From contig CALIJJ010000036.1 in the NCBI GenBank assembly GCA_938017515.1, forward strand, positions 1 to 48,195: 48,195 bases of DNA, in the 5' to 3' direction. Positions 1-8,140 of this stretch are shown here, piece after piece. This stretch comes from an uncultured Pseudanabaenaceae cyanobacterium (lineage in GTDB: Bacteria; Cyanobacteriota; Cyanobacteriia; PCC-9006; JAAUQQ01). The notes beneath the pieces were generated by a model. It was given only the letters and a program-made list of their open reading frames with translations, had not been told where the DNA came from and made no database searches. Position numbers and translations under genes: made by a program. The first letter of the stretch is position 1, and each line of letters begins with the position of its first letter.

Positions 1-294
1 CTGAGATGAAGGGTTGGGTCGGAAGAAGGGCAGGTGCTTTGGACGATGTGCTTTAAAAGGTGCTGGAAGAAGGTAACCCCGACAGTTTGATTGTTCCCAA
101 ATTAGGATGGGATGGGGCAAGGGTTGGAGAGGAAACCAGGATGACAGTGATGTGAGTCAGCAAAAAATTTTCAGGATTTTTGGATACGTGCTCAGCATCA
201 CCACAAACACTCGATATCTGGCGGCAATGCTGACAAGCCGTCCTCAGCCCACCCGAATGCCGATAGAATAGGTCGATTCCTTCCTGGCGACACC
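1..294. other. No gene recognised at left edge
   Basis: I see no convincing reading frame, RNA gene or repeat here. It is the upstream region of the ankyrin gene that starts at 295. Confidence 0.5.
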
Positions 295-678
295 ATGGGT
301 ATTTTTTCGGGATTGAGTGCGAAGAATTTTCAGTTTCCCGGCCAGGGCGAGTCCGTCAAAGAACGAGGCGCACTACACATCGCCGTTCTCGAAGAAGATG
401 CGGAGCAGCTAGAGTTCCTACTGTCCTACAACGCCTCGCCTGACGCGCGGGACGCCAATGGGCATACGCCGTTTCACTATGCGATCGCCACCAAAGATAT
501 CCCCACCGCCCAACGCTTGCTGGATGCCGGAGCCAACATCAACATCCGCGACTGGAAGCGCCGCACCATCCTTGGCGTTTTGACCTCCCCGAAACTCCCC
601 AAGCTCAATATCAATCCGAACGGCCCCAGCCTCGAAGAACGGATTCAGTTCCTACGCGATAACGGTGCAGCCATCTAA
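295..678 (+). CDS. Small ankyrin-repeat protein
   Basis: A 127-residue protein, probably a cytoplasmic protein-protein interaction module with no enzymatic motif. About two and a half ankyrin repeats are visible at residues 26-95. The first begins GALHIAVLEEDAEQLEFLL and the second contains GHTPFHYAIATKDIPTAQRLL followed by DAGANINIRD, all matching the ankyrin helix-turn-helix-loop consensus. The last 30 residues resemble a degenerate capping repeat. There is no signal peptide or membrane segment. The ATG at 295 is the only good start. The binding partner cannot be inferred, and the downstream antiporter is separated by a gap with no evident functional link. Confidence 0.85.
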   Translation: MGIFSGLSAKNFQFPGQGESVKERGALHIAVLEEDAEQLEFLLSYNASPDARDANGHTPFHYAIATKDIPTAQRLLDAGANINIRDWKRRTILGVLTSPKLPKLNINPNGPSLEERIQFLRDNGAAI

Positions 679-824
679 ATTGTGTCATCCATCCTAGGCG
701 GGGTAGGGCATTCCTACCCGTGCAGTATTATTGGCCCCATGGGAGAAAATCCTGCCCCTCGGGCAAGCTAAGCGCGTGCCACAGCACTCCTGCTCCCCGA
801 CCCAATACCGCAATCAATTTCGCC

Positions 825-2387
825 ATGGCTCTGGAATCTGCAATGGGCGAAGCCGCCATTGAGGAAAATCTTAAACAATTCCTCCTGGTGCTCTCCGTCT
901 CCCTCAGCGTCGCCACGCTTCCCCAAGTGTTTAGCTGGTTTCGCAAAATCCCCTACACACTGCTGCTGGTCATCGCCGGTTTAGCGCTCGCGCTCGTCGA
1001 TGTCCGACTGGTGAATTTGTCCCCCGGTCTCATCCTCTCCATCTTTTTGCCACCGCTCCTGTTTGAAGCGGCCTGGAACCTCAAATGGCAGGCCCTACGC
1101 AAGGATCTGATTCCGATCTGTCTTTACGCCATCCTCGGGGTCGTGATTTCCATCGCAGGCATTGCCTTTGGCCTCAATGCCGCTGTAGGACTACCGCTGA
1201 CCACCGCTCTGGTCATGGGTGCGATTCTCTCGGCAACGGATCCAGTTTCAGTCACAGCACTGTTCCGGGAGCTGGGCGTGGACAAGCGTCTCGGAACGCT
1301 CATGGAAGGCGAAAGTCTGTTTAATGACGGCATGGCCGTTGTCGCCTTCAGTTTTCTGGTTGGGCTGCCCCTAGGCACTTCAGAACTCGGGATTCAGCCG
1401 CTGCTGTTAGAACTCATTAAAGTCATTGGCATCGGCCTAGGCATTGGCGGTCTGATTGGCTTTGGCATTTCGTTCTTGACCCAGCGCTTCGATCTGCCCC
1501 TCGTCGAGCAATCCCTGACCCTGGTCTCGGCCTACGCTGCCTATATTTTGACGGAAGATTTGGGCGGGTCCGGTGTCATCGGCGTGGTGACCACGGGTCT
1601 GATTCTGGGCAACTTTGGCTCGACCATTGGCATGAATCCGCGCACGCGGGTGATCGTCAGCGAGTTCTGGGAATTTCTCGCCTTCTTCGTCAACTCCATC
1701 GTCTTTTTGCTGATTGGCGATCAGATCCGGTTTGCCTCCCTCGGCGAAAATCTGCCGATTATTATCGCGACGATTCTGCTGATGATTGCGACGCGGGCGA
1801 TCGCGGTCTATGGTCTCGGTTGGTTTAGCAACGTTGCGGCCAAGTCAGACATTCCCATTCCCGGACAAACCATTCTCTGGTGGGGTGGCCTGCGGGGGTC
1901 TGTGTCCATTGCCCTAGCCTTGAGTGTGCCGGTGGTACTGGAGGCCCGCGAAGACATCATTGCGACCGTGTTTGGCGTTGTACTGTTTACCTTGCTGGTT
2001 CAGGGTTTAACGATTCAGCCCTTGCTCAAAAAACTCAACCTGTTGGGCGATCAGCCCATGCGCGAGCGCTACACAGAGTTGATTGCGCGCCAGACCGCTC
2101 TCAAGCGTGTGGTAGAACATCTGGCCAGTGTGGGCGATCGCCCCGGCGTTGCGCCTGAGTTCTATCGCTATCAAACGGCCCTGGTGAAAGGCGAGCTGGG
2201 CAATATTGAAGAAGCCATCAATAAACTCCACCGAGATTATCCCAACCTAGAGGATTTCACGACCCAACAACTGAAAGAGGAGCTTTTGGGCGTAGAAGCC
2301 GATACCTATGCGGAGTTTGTCCAGGCGGGACGACTCAATCGGGAACTGGCTCCCATGCTCCAGCAAATGCTGGGGTCTGAGCACTAG
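825..2387 (+). CDS. CPA1-family Na+/H+ antiporter
   Basis: An inner-membrane cation/proton antiporter of the monovalent cation:proton antiporter-1 family, likely exchanging Na+ (or K+) for H+ in salt and pH homeostasis. About 12 hydrophobic helices span the first 420 residues. The family signatures are ATDPVSVTALFRELGVDKRL, then EGESLFNDGMAVVAF with the conserved acidic/Asn-Asp pair in the ion path, and later WWGGLRGSVSIALALSVP. A cytoplasmic tail of about 110 residues rich in charged residues follows. The frame is open back to a GTG at 720, but the extra 35 residues are unlike a membrane protein N-terminus, so the ATG at 825 (or 843) is preferred. It fits physiologically with the MscS channel and glucosylglycerol phosphatase nearby, although these are not in one operon. 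Confidence 0.93.
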   Translation: MALESAMGEAAIEENLKQFLLVLSVSLSVATLPQVFSWFRKIPYTLLLVIAGLALALVDVRLVNLSPGLILSIFLPPLLFEAAWNLKWQALRKDLIPICLYAILGVVISIAGIAFGLNAAVGLPLTTALVMGAILSATDPVSVTALFRELGVDKRLGTLMEGESLFNDGMAVVAFSFLVGLPLGTSELGIQPLLLELIKVIGIGLGIGGLIGFGISFLTQRFDLPLVEQSLTLVSAYAAYILTEDLGGSGVIGVVTTGLILGNFGSTIGMNPRTRVIVSEFWEFLAFFVNSIVFLLIGDQIRFASLGENLPIIIATILLMIATRAIAVYGLGWFSNVAAKSDIPIPGQTILWWGGLRGSVSIALALSVPVVLEAREDIIATVFGVVLFTLLVQGLTIQPLLKKLNLLGDQPMRERYTELIARQTALKRVVEHLASVGDRPGVAPEFYRYQTALVKGELGNIEEAINKLHRDYPNLEDFTTQQLKEELLGVEADTYAEFVQAGRLNRELAPMLQQMLGSEH

Positions 2388-2471
2388 ATCGGGCTAGGGC
2401 TTAGGGATGTGGGGCGATCGCAGCACTATTACTCCGCTGCGATAAATACAGAGGTGATAACAGTCACTTTT

Positions 2472-2541
2472 AAGCCAATCTCATCTCTAAGTAAATTCCC
2501 GGTAAATCCTCCGTTGATTTATGTCCATGAAGGATTGGCTT
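2472..2541. repeat. Inverted repeat with 9-bp perfect arms
   Basis: AAGCCAATC at 2472-2480 is complementary to GATTGGCTT at 2533-2541 across a 52-nt loop. It is part of a run of foldable elements in a non-coding stretch ending at the terminator at 2842-2869. Confidence 0.5.
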
Positions 2542-2618
2542 GGTTACTATGTATTTGTCGGTGCGCACTAGATGCACTGGCTGACCGTTTATAAGTCCGT
2601 TCTAAACTCCCTTTTATT

Positions 2619-2658
2619 AGCCCGCCGGGGTCGCATATGCGGCTTAACCCGGCGGGCT
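2619..2658. repeat. Strong GC-rich hairpin, 11-bp perfect arms
   Basis: AGCCCGCCGGG (2619-2629) pairs perfectly with CCCGGCGGGCT (2648-2658). The loop contains a second palindrome, CGCATATGCG (2632-2641). It is not followed by a T-run, so it is not a canonical terminator. It may be a structural RNA element or a palindromic repeat. Confidence 0.75.
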
Positions 2659-2841
2659 CACCATTGGTACGGGAAAGCTTGTCAATCAAAAAGGCCGCAA
2701 GGAGCTGCATCCAGCTCACATCATGGGCCTAAGGAAAGGTTTACGGCTTGCCCAAAACGTAGAAAAAATAACATGGCTCATCTTCCTGAAAGTGCAGCAG
2801 CACGCCGTATAGAGGAGTGGTAGATGCACCCTGACTCAATT

Positions 2842-2869
2842 AATCCCTGGCCCCGGCTGGGGATTTTTT
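2842..2869 (+). terminator. Rho-independent terminator (plus strand)
   Basis: AATCCC and GGGATT form a stem around a GC-rich loop, and a run of six T residues follows. It ends plus-strand transcription coming from the non-coding region 2388-2841 and lies back-to-back with a minus-strand terminator at 2888-2919. Confidence 0.65.
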
Positions 2870-2887
2870 ATTGCTTTGAATTCCACA

Positions 2888-2919
2888 GAAAAAGCCCCTC
2901 TCCAAAATCTGGAGAAGGG
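2888..2919 (-). terminator. Rho-independent terminator (minus strand)
   Basis: On the minus strand, CCCTTCTCCA, a 5-nt loop and TGGAGAGGGG form a 10-bp stem (one G-U) followed by CTTTTTC. It would serve the minus-strand gene at 3267-3569. The decayed IS1-like element now lies between the two. Confidence 0.6.
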
Positions 2920-2937
2920 TCCCAAAGTCAGGATAAT

Positions 2938-3265
2938 GGGTATCGTCGAGCGGGGTCATGATCAGCAAGTGGTCAAGACTGGTCAGCTCCATCATGGACC
3001 CCCAAAAGCACTGCAAAACCTGTGGCCGTCAGTTTGTGGTCCATCCCAATGGTCCATCCCAAAAATCGCAGGATTCCATCTGAACTGAAGCAGCTCATTG
3101 ACAATCTCTCGCCTGAGTCAACGATGCTCTCGCTGGGTTAGAAAGCAGCTCTCGTTCTCCAAGAAATTGAGCCATCATCTCGGGGCAATCCGGTATTTCA
3201 TACATCCCGAACAATGAAGAGCTGGCAGGGATTTAAGCCTCATCACGACTTGCGGATGACAACCC
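2938..3265 (+). mobile_element. Decayed, internally deleted IS1-family element
   Basis: Fragments of an IS1-type transposase lie in order but in shifting frames. In the frame of 2876 the sequence reads VVKTGQLHHG. At 2994, in another frame, it reads KHCKTCGRQFVVHPNG, the InsA zinc-ribbon signature (CxxCGRQFV). At 3073, in a third frame, it reads IPSELKQLIDNL. From 3098 it reads VRKQLSFSKKLSHHLGAIRY and FIHPEQ-stop, which corresponds to the extreme C-terminus of IS1 InsB. The catalytic DDE core between these parts is missing. Imperfect terminal inverted repeats are possible: GGGT...GTCATGATCAG from 2938 and, on the other strand, GGGT...GTCGTGATGAG ending at 3238 (9 of 11 matches in the inner part). 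No target duplication is evident. The family assignment rests on remembered IS1 motifs. Confidence 0.75.
2994..3199 (+). pseudogene. IS1-type transposase remnant (InsA/InsB)
   Basis: This is the coding remnant inside the element at 2938-3265: an N-terminal zinc ribbon and an InsB C-terminal tail, with at least two frameshifts, an in-frame stop and loss of the catalytic domain. It cannot encode an active transposase. Confidence 0.72.
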
Positions 3266-3266
3266 G

Positions 3267-3569
3267 CTAACGCACGGGGGGATAAGCACCAAGGGCAGCT
3301 TGGTCAAGTCTTCCCATGGCTTCAGCCGCAACACTACAGGCCCTTGCCGCCCCCAACGCCTCCAATAAAATCAGAGCGAGACTGCTGGCTTCGGCCTCTC
3401 CCCCGTTTTCCATCAGATGCTGAACAAAGGAACGATGCACTGCTTCAGGAGATGTGTTGGGAACCTGGGCAGCGTCGATAATTGCGGACAAGATACCAAT
3501 ACCGGCATGATCTTCCCCAAGCTCAGCCATTAGTGTTTTTGTATTTAGGGTTGTTGATGGAAGATCCAT
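3267..3569 (-). CDS. Hypothetical protein, 100 residues, possibly truncated at its 3' end
   Basis: I do not recognise this protein. It is alanine-rich and predicted helical, for example SLALILLEALGAARACSVAAEAM, with no signal peptide or clear membrane helix. Amino-acid composition and frame integrity suggest real coding. The stop codon (3267-3269) lies two bases outside the right end of the decayed IS1 element, and the minus-strand terminator lies on the far side of that element. The native C-terminus may therefore have been replaced by a stop at the insertion point. The ATG at 3569 has only a weak ribosome binding site. Confidence 0.5.
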   Translation of the reverse strand: MDLPSTTLNTKTLMAELGEDHAGIGILSAIIDAAQVPNTSPEAVHRSFVQHLMENGGEAEASSLALILLEALGAARACSVAAEAMGRLDQAALGAYPPVR

Positions 3570-3801
3570 AGCGGGGTCTCTAGAAAGTTTTTCTTGGACA
3601 CCCTGAGCACATCAGTCTACAGGTATTCTGCCGCGGGAATTCCGTTTCTGGACGGTCTGTAAGGACAATCGTGGGAGGTTGTATCTAACCTTCAACAATC
3701 AGAGAAAAACGTCATTGATCCCCACCATTGCTCCCGCAACGTTTGCCCATTCTCCTGGTTGCTGATCCCTTACAGTTGCTCCTTACAAACATCCCCCTCA
3801 G

Positions 3802-3885
3802 CTAACCCACCCTGGTCCAAATCAACGCCGCCAAGATCGTCATAAAAATCAGCCATCGTAGCAACTGGCCCGTGTCTTTCTTCAT
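3802..3885 (-). CDS. Candidate 27-residue single-span membrane peptide
   Basis: A short ATG-to-stop frame with the layout of a one-helix membrane peptide. A charged N-terminus (MKKDTGQLLR) is followed by the hydrophobic stretch WLIFMTILAALIW and a short TRVG tail. A weak purine-rich sequence (CAGAGAA) precedes the ATG. Cyanobacteria have many such small membrane proteins, but I recognise no specific family. Composition alone could arise by chance, so this is tentative. Confidence 0.3.
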   Translation of the reverse strand: MKKDTGQLLRWLIFMTILAALIWTRVG

Positions 3886-4028
3886 CGTTCTCTGGGATGC
3901 ATCATCTTCAGTTTAGCGATCCCTCTACTCCCTAAAGGTCAATTTTTGGCGATCGCGCCCTTGCTTTTGTGACCGAGGAATGAGGACAATTTTGCGACAG
4001 ATGGGTCAGGCCAGATCCAGCGATATCC

Positions 4029-4036
4029 CAGGAGGG
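4029..4036 (+). promoter_or_regulatory. Ribosome binding site fixing a GTG start
   Basis: CAGGAGGG lies a few bases upstream of the GTG at 4041 and supports that start for the MscS-type channel over internal ATGs. Confidence 0.7.
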
Positions 4037-4040
4037 CTAG

Positions 4041-6317
4041 GTGAATTCGTTTCGTCGTGTTCTACAGCAATTGAAATCCTCAGCCCTGAGCATAACTGGG
4101 AGCAACAGTGGGCAAAGAAAAACAGGCATCCAGCCTTTCTTGCAACGAGCGGGTTTGGGGTTCTGTTTGAGCCTATGTCTTGCAGGACTGCTATGGGGAG
4201 GGCCAGCCGCGACCCTCAGCTATGGTCAAACGCCCGAAGGCGACAGTGGCATCAACGGCGGTTCACAGGACATCCCACCCACCCAACTCCAAGTTCCCGC
4301 AACAACCGCTGAGTCAAGCCCCGAAGCAAGCCCCCAGACCAACACTCAACCAAGTCCTCAGGCAAATACTCAGCTACCCCCTCAAGCCACGGTTGAGCGA
4401 GCTGCCGTCCTGGTGAATGGTACGACGGTTTTTGAGGTTGGCGCGGACCTCGCTCGCACGGCAACAGAGCGGGCTCAGTTGATTCAGCTTCAGATCAATA
4501 CTGCAATCGAGACAGACAGTGGCAGCCTCGTCGTCAGCGTGGGCGATCGCAACGGTACTCCCGCGCTCCTCCTCAACGACACTCTACTCACCCTCGTCAC
4601 ATCGGCCGACATAACAGACAAGCGTCTGCCGAGCCATCCCGCCAATGATGAGGCGTCCAACAATAGTCAGAACAACAGCCAGAACAACGCCAACCCAACG
4701 CCCCAGCAACAGGCCCAGGACTGGGCCAAAAGCTTGCAGGCACAACTCGACCAACTCCCTCCTCTCGCGGAGGCCCCCTCCTCTCCTCTGGCAACGACTA
4801 ATCTCGCCAGACCCACAAGGGCTCCCGTCGAAATTAATAGCAGACGACTTTTCCGCGTGGCCGAGGCTGGTGGAGAATCGGCCACGCGGCGCGCCGCCGA
4901 AATTAGCGGCAAGCTGGAATCCCTTGATCCCCTAGCTAGTGCATCCCAGGTCAAAATTCGTGAAGAAGTCGGTTCGCCAACCCTGTGGGTCCAACAGAAT
5001 GACCGCGACATCTACCTACTGACGGTCACCCAGGCGGATGCCACCGCCACAACATCCCCCACCCAGATCGCGAAAATCTGGGCTAGAGCCATCGACATAG
5101 GTCTCCAGGAAACCCGAAAAGAACTCAAGGAAGGCATCCAGGAACGGCTCGTCTCAGCCCTAGGCGTTGTGGGCATTGCCTTGATGATTCAGTGGGGACT
5201 CATTCGGCTATGGAACCTGGCTCGGCAACGCCTAGAAATGCTGCTGGGAACACCACAAAGCGATGAGGAAGAACATCCCTCTCAACTCCTCAACTTTTCT
5301 CTCAAGATCTTGCTGATGCTGGTATTGACGGTCCTGTGGCTGTCTGCCCTGCTCTACATCGCCAATTTCTTCCCGATTACGCGGGAGCTAAGCAACACCC
5401 TGCGGGACTACCTGATCAACACCTTAACCGCCCCCATCATCCCCATCGGTGATGGCTATTCCCTAGCATCTTTTGTTTTGCTGGGGGGCGTTTTGACTGC
5501 CATGCTGATTGCATCTAGCGCGCTGACAGACTTTTTGCGATCGCGTTTTCTTGATGCCCTCGGCATTGGCATGGGCCTCCAGGAGGCCATTTCCGTCGTC
5601 TTCAAATACAGCTTCATCACCCTCAGCTTCATCATCTTGCTCCAGCTCTGGGGGATTGATCTCAGCTCTCTGGCTATTTTGGCCAGTGCCCTAGGGGTGG
5701 GTATCGGTTTTGGTTTGCAGGATATTGCGAAGAATCTCGGCAGCGGTCTGGTGTTGGTCTTCGAACGCCCGATTCAGGTCGGCGACTTTGTGGAGGTGGG
5801 CGGTTACACCGGCACCATCGAAAAACTAGGTGCCCGCAGCACTCGTCTCCGCACCATGGATGATCTAACCGTCTTTGTGCCCAACTCACGCTTCTTGCAG
5901 GAAGAGGTCACCAACTGGAGCCACCGGCGTACCCCGTCTCGCATCACCATTCCCGTAGGTGTCGCCTATGGCTCGGATTTAGAGGTCGTCAAAGAAGCAC
6001 TCCTAGACGCGGCTCAAGCCCAAAAAGCGATCTTGAAAGCACCAAAGCCCCAGGTCTTTTTCATGGGCTTTGGCGACAGCTCCCTGGACTTTGTTTTGCT
6101 GGTGTGGATTTCTCGACCCCAGCTCCAAGCTCGCCTCAAAAGCGATCTCAATTTCAAAATCGACGCAGCATTTCGCCAACGCCAGATCGAGATTCCCTTT
6201 CCCCAGCGGGACTTGCATATGCACCCGAACAACATCCCCATGCCGTTGATGGACAACGCCCATAATCTGGAATCTGCCAGCACCTCAGAACCGGCCCAGG
6301 GGTCGGAGGAGAACTGA
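4041..6317 (+). CDS. MscS-family mechanosensitive channel with large extracytoplasmic N-terminus
   Basis: A membrane channel of the small-conductance mechanosensitive (MscS) superfamily, which releases solutes on hypo-osmotic shock. A GTG start with a strong AGGAGG box is followed by a signal-like segment (residues 30-60: LGFCLSLCLAGLLWGGPAA). Next come a Pro/Gln/Thr-rich linker and two copies of a similar extracytoplasmic domain (about 117-195 and 262-340). Several membrane helices span about 365-550. The MscS pore helix and beta domain then read ASALGVGIGFGLQDIAKNL, FERPIQVGDFVEVGGYTGTI and VPNSRFLQEEVTNWS, with the C-terminal domain ending near 720. At 758 residues it is much longer than E. 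coli MscS (286). It converges with stpA, which makes the phosphatase for an osmolyte, so an osmotic role fits. Confidence 0.93.
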   Translation: MNSFRRVLQQLKSSALSITGSNSGQRKTGIQPFLQRAGLGFCLSLCLAGLLWGGPAATLSYGQTPEGDSGINGGSQDIPPTQLQVPATTAESSPEASPQTNTQPSPQANTQLPPQATVERAAVLVNGTTVFEVGADLARTATERAQLIQLQINTAIETDSGSLVVSVGDRNGTPALLLNDTLLTLVTSADITDKRLPSHPANDEASNNSQNNSQNNANPTPQQQAQDWAKSLQAQLDQLPPLAEAPSSPLATTNLARPTRAPVEINSRRLFRVAEAGGESATRRAAEISGKLESLDPLASASQVKIREEVGSPTLWVQQNDRDIYLLTVTQADATATTSPTQIAKIWARAIDIGLQETRKELKEGIQERLVSALGVVGIALMIQWGLIRLWNLARQRLEMLLGTPQSDEEEHPSQLLNFSLKILLMLVLTVLWLSALLYIANFFPITRELSNTLRDYLINTLTAPIIPIGDGYSLASFVLLGGVLTAMLIASSALTDFLRSRFLDALGIGMGLQEAISVVFKYSFITLSFIILLQLWGIDLSSLAILASALGVGIGFGLQDIAKNLGSGLVLVFERPIQVGDFVEVGGYTGTIEKLGARSTRLRTMDDLTVFVPNSRFLQEEVTNWSHRRTPSRITIPVGVAYGSDLEVVKEALLDAAQAQKAILKAPKPQVFFMGFGDSSLDFVLLVWISRPQLQARLKSDLNFKIDAAFRQRQIEIPFPQRDLHMHPNNIPMPLMDNAHNLESASTSEPAQGSEEN

Positions 6318-6358
6318 CAGGATCATCGTCAAAGTCATTGCCGCACAGTCCCGCAACA

Positions 6359-7648
6359 TCACCCCCCGCGCTGCGATCGCTTCTGGGCAGCCTGCTCAAA
6401 CAACTGGCAATATTCTTCAGGGCCACCGGGAAAGGCCACATTCAGTACCAGCGGGTCCGCCCGGTCCCCAGGACCTGCAACGACACGACGATCCGTCCCC
6501 TCTCCCGTGAGCTGAAGCGGCTGACGGTTTTTGAGCTGGCCACCGCTACTATCGATGTACACCGTCAGGTTGGATGAATCGAAGGCTTGACCAAGAATCT
6601 GAATCAGTTGCAGGAAATTGCGATCGCTCCCCCCTCGCTTGACGCTGCCTTCCCCGCCGTCCAGTGTGTTCGTGACCTGACTCGTGACGGTATCTCCAAC
6701 CCCAACAATCAAAGGCATCAGCGCCGGATCAAAGTTATCAGCCGCCAATTTAATCAGCGCCTCTAGGGATTGGGGAGCCTCCCGAGCGTTAAAATCGCGG
6801 CCCAGGGGATGGGAGCCGGTGCGATCGCCATAGTACTTATTGAGCAACATCAGCACCCCAGCTTCCTTCACCGCCCCTCGCAGCATAAATTGAAAATCCG
6901 TCGTGCCGGACTGACCTTGTTCCGCAAACCAAACAATTTCCTTACCGCTGCTGTCCCGACCGAGATTGGGAGCGTAATGAACAAAAAACGAATTGCCGAG
7001 GCCCCGCCGAGTTGCCTCAGCCAGGAGCTGATCCATGAGCGACCGCAGCTGAGTTTGTAGCGCAACAAATAGCCCAGGCTCCTCTGCCAACACGGGATAA
7101 ATCGAATTGAGATTGGCCGTCGGGGACGCGACGTTGTCTAGCACAGCCTTCTGCACATAGCGATCCACCGCACGATCGACATCCCCCGGCAAAGCCGACT
7201 TCAGCAGAAAATTACCAATGCAAGCCGCCATATGTTGCGGCACCTGCTCCAAAAAGCTCAGCTCCGCCTCACTCACCCCAGGATGGGAAACCGCCCCACT
7301 GCGGTCCTGCCATTGCACCCCACCGGCTGCAAGCCCGGGCAGATAGCGACCCTCATATTTTTGAGTTGTTGTTGCATCAAAAGATTGATCGATAATACGG
7401 TTCAATCCACGCCGACCGATATGTTCGCCGTTGGTCAACACATAAAAATGACCATCAAAGGCACGAGTCGCTCCCACATACTCAGGACGAATCGTGCGAT
7501 CCAGGGGATCATTGACCAACGCCATGCAGACCCCATCAAGGTCTTGAATGATCAGCAGGTTTTCGGTGGTAGACAACGTCTGGAAAAAGGTTGCATGGTC
7601 CAGGGACAAGGACTGGAGATGCAGGGGTGGATTGAGTGGGGTGTTCAT
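6359..7648 (-). CDS. stpA: Glucosylglycerol-3-phosphate phosphatase
   Basis: This enzyme dephosphorylates glucosylglycerol 3-phosphate to the compatible solute glucosylglycerol, the second step after GgpS, in salt acclimation. The sequence is close to Synechocystis StpA/GgpP throughout. Matching blocks are ENLLIIQDLDGVCMALVNDP (HAD motif I with the nucleophile Asp), GHFYVLTNGEHIGRRGL, LPGLAAGGVQWQDRSG, VLDNVASPTANLNS, GNSFFVHYAPNLGRD, LMPLIVGVGDTVTSQV and RRGGSDRNFLQLIQ in closely related form. The frame is open to a TTG at 7684, but the ATG at 7648 gives an N-terminus aligned with the known enzyme. The partner ggpS is not in the window. It converges on the MscS gene with about 40 bp between stops. 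The gene implies that the organism makes glucosylglycerol and tolerates moderate salt. Confidence 0.95.
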   Translation of the reverse strand: MNTPLNPPLHLQSLSLDHATFFQTLSTTENLLIIQDLDGVCMALVNDPLDRTIRPEYVGATRAFDGHFYVLTNGEHIGRRGLNRIIDQSFDATTTQKYEGRYLPGLAAGGVQWQDRSGAVSHPGVSEAELSFLEQVPQHMAACIGNFLLKSALPGDVDRAVDRYVQKAVLDNVASPTANLNSIYPVLAEEPGLFVALQTQLRSLMDQLLAEATRRGLGNSFFVHYAPNLGRDSSGKEIVWFAEQGQSGTTDFQFMLRGAVKEAGVLMLLNKYYGDRTGSHPLGRDFNAREAPQSLEALIKLAADNFDPALMPLIVGVGDTVTSQVTNTLDGGEGSVKRGGSDRNFLQLIQILGQAFDSSNLTVYIDSSGGQLKNRQPLQLTGEGTDRRVVAGPGDRADPLVLNVAFPGGPEEYCQLFEQAAQKRSQRGG

Positions 7649-7723
7649 GGACACAAGATTGGGGCGCAAGATTGAGAGACCCAAATGGAGGCCCTTGAGT
7701 TAGGCCTTGTTTAGGCCATCGAC

Positions 7724-8140
7724 TCAGGCCGAAATGGGCGAGCAGACCTCAATCAGCGTACCTTCCTGTGCGCGCAGGTAAGCAACGGTTTGTCCCCAGG
7801 GCTTTTGGGTGGGCTCTGCCAGGGCGATCGCCCCTGCGGCAATCGCCCGATCAAACACGGCCACAACATCCTCCGTGACAAACGCGATCTCCTGACCGTA
7901 GGGGTCCCCAGCGGCCGAAGGTTTGACATAGTCCCCCCGAAAATTGCCGCCGCTCATGGCATGGGAGGCAAAGCCCAGCACCGCCGCCCCCGTCTCCAAT
8001 TCGCCGTAGGAGACACTGCCTTCTTCTTCGTATTTCATGCGGATATCGAAGCCAAAGGCCTGCTGGTAGAAGGCAAGGGTTTTCTCAACATCTTCGACGT
8101 AGACAATGACATAACCGAGTTGGATGGAGCTAGGCGACAT
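7724..8140 (-). CDS. VOC-family (glyoxalase/bleomycin-resistance-like) protein
   Basis: A 138-residue vicinal-oxygen-chelate fold protein with two beta-alpha-beta-beta-beta modules. The first begins IQLGYVIVYVEDVEKTLAFY with AFGFDIRMKYEEEGSVSYGE. The second contains YGQEIAFVTEDVVAVFDRAI and ends GTLIEVCSPI, where the Glu is a usual metal ligand. Such proteins include lactoylglutathione lyases, dioxygenases and resistance proteins, and the substrate cannot be read from sequence. The frame extends upstream to 8284, but the ATG at 8140 starts just before the first conserved strand and the extra 48 residues look non-coding. It lies about 75 bp downstream of and reads away from the stpA start on the same strand, so both could share transcription. 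Confidence 0.88.
   Translation of the reverse strand: MSPSSIQLGYVIVYVEDVEKTLAFYQQAFGFDIRMKYEEEGSVSYGELETGAAVLGFASHAMSGGNFRGDYVKPSAAGDPYGQEIAFVTEDVVAVFDRAIAAGAIALAEPTQKPWGQTVAYLRAQEGTLIEVCSPISA

Larger units (their letters stand above)
3570..4040. other. Intergenic region with one candidate small ORF
   Basis: There is no ordinary gene. On the minus strand, 3885-3802 encodes a 27-residue hydrophobic peptide (listed separately). The ribosome binding site of the MscS gene lies at the right end. Confidence 0.4.

Noticed and set aside
720..824. GTG at 720 as the antiporter start
   Set aside because: The added 35 residues (Cys/Pro/His-rich) do not resemble the N-terminus of a CPA1 antiporter. The ATG at 825 or 843 precedes the first helix directly.
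2572..2823. 83-residue plus-strand frame in the gap after the antiporter
   Set aside because: It spans an 11-bp perfect hairpin, its composition is odd (many Arg, His, Cys) and it matches no family. The region is better viewed as structured non-coding DNA.
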